DNA of 5,445 nucleotides from Leptospira sp. 96542. GTDB lineage: Bacteria; Spirochaetota; Leptospiria; Leptospirales; Leptospiraceae. The first letter of the stretch is position 1. Every line of letters begins with the position of its first letter. The stretch is from NCBI GenBank assembly GCA_029310945.1, contig JARJFC010000126.1, positions 1-5,445 on the forward strand, in the 5' to 3' direction. Shown here in pieces: positions 5,316 through 5,445 of the stretch. Made by a program: the position numbers and the translations under genes. The notes below the pieces were generated by a model. That model was not told where the DNA came from. It saw nothing but the letters and a program-made list of their open reading frames with translations, and did not search any database.

Positions 5316-5445
5316 GCATAACGAACCAGGCTTACCGACGTTTCCCGCCCCTGAGCCTTTAGGCGTTAGGGACTGGCCACGAGACTTGCGTAAGCAAGGG
5401 GAGTGACAGAAGGGAAATGTGCCTTTAGGCCAAGCGAGGGCATCA
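5316..5445 (-). repeat. attC-like cassette site 6 (right end cut by window)
   Basis: The left outer box GCATAAC is at 5316-5322, with the conserved spacer GAACCA and then GGCTTACCG at 5329-5337. The third-stem left half ACGTTTCCC follows. The apex hairpin GCCTTTAGGC is at 5355-5364 and the CTTGC/GTAA/GCAAG hairpin comes after it. The window ends before the right halves of the outer stems. It is nearly identical to site 1 over the shared 103 bp. It lies 36 bp upstream of the beta-barrel gene start, so another cassette should follow to the right. Confidence 0.7.

Larger units (their letters stand above)
1..5445 (-). mobile_element. Integron-type gene cassette array (no integrase in window)
   Basis: Six related structured repeats alternate with short gene units, and all five genes read on the minus strand. 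Three of the four coding cassettes have 8-13 bp between the stop codon and the next repeat. Leaders between a repeat and a start codon are 31-65 bp. Approximate cassette lengths, measured between left edges of successive sites, are 895, 2249, 361 and 959 bp, within the usual range for integron cassettes. The genes are unrelated to one another, as expected for captured cassettes. Gene bodies are clearly AT-rich while the repeats are GC-rich. No intI or attI is present, so this may be an internal part of a longer integron or a cluster of attC sites lacking an integrase. On the inferred orientation, any promoter and integrase platform should lie beyond the right end. A non-integron repeat family that merely separates genes is the alternative. 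Confidence 0.72.

Noticed and set aside
1..5445. CRISPR array
   Set aside because: The repeats are about 165 bp, few, and separated by whole genes of varied length, not by short uniform spacers.

Overview
The window is an AT-rich stretch of bacterial DNA organised as a chain of gene cassettes. Four protein-coding units (five genes) all lie on the minus strand. They are separated by six GC-rich, strongly structured repeats of about 163-172 bp (two are cut by the window ends). Each repeat is bounded by inverted 7-bp boxes of the form GYATAAC ... GTTATRC, like the R boxes of integron attC recombination sites. The repeats sit 8-13 bp after the stop codon of three genes and about 30-65 bp before the start codon of the next. 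This is the layout of an integron cassette array read leftwards. No integrase or attI is in view, so it is either the body of an integron whose platform lies outside the window (expected to the right) or a cassette array lacking an integrase. AT-rich genes, a spirochaete-like lipobox and a small outer-membrane beta-barrel protein make a spirochaete such as Leptospira a reasonable but unproven guess for the host.

Layout by + coordinate: site 1 (1-136, partial); cassette 1 with a YcxB-like two-helix membrane protein (271-786); site 2 (852-1014); cassette 2 with a predicted lipoprotein (1023-1712); site 3 (1747-1918); cassette 3 with a two-gene operon, an NA37/NdpA-type nucleoid-associated protein (2900-3964) followed with a 4-nt overlap by a RelA/SpoT-domain nucleotide synthetase (1932-2903); site 4 (3996-4160); cassette 4, about 196 bp with no convincing gene (4161-4356); site 5 (4357-4519); cassette 5 with a predicted outer-membrane beta-barrel protein (4533-5279); site 6 (5316-5445, partial).

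Two things stand out. First, the NA37 + RelA/SpoT pair is a compact, translationally coupled two-gene unit carried alone on one cassette. Its synthetase has intact catalytic motifs but no hydrolase domain. That fits a toxin-antitoxin or phage-defence module in which a DNA-binding nucleoid protein may sense or restrain a toxic small alarmone synthetase. This is inference; I know of no described system with this pairing. Second, the cassette sites are longer and more branched than ordinary attC sites. They have at least four stems that vary in sequence between copies while keeping base pairing, so the folded structure itself is under selection.
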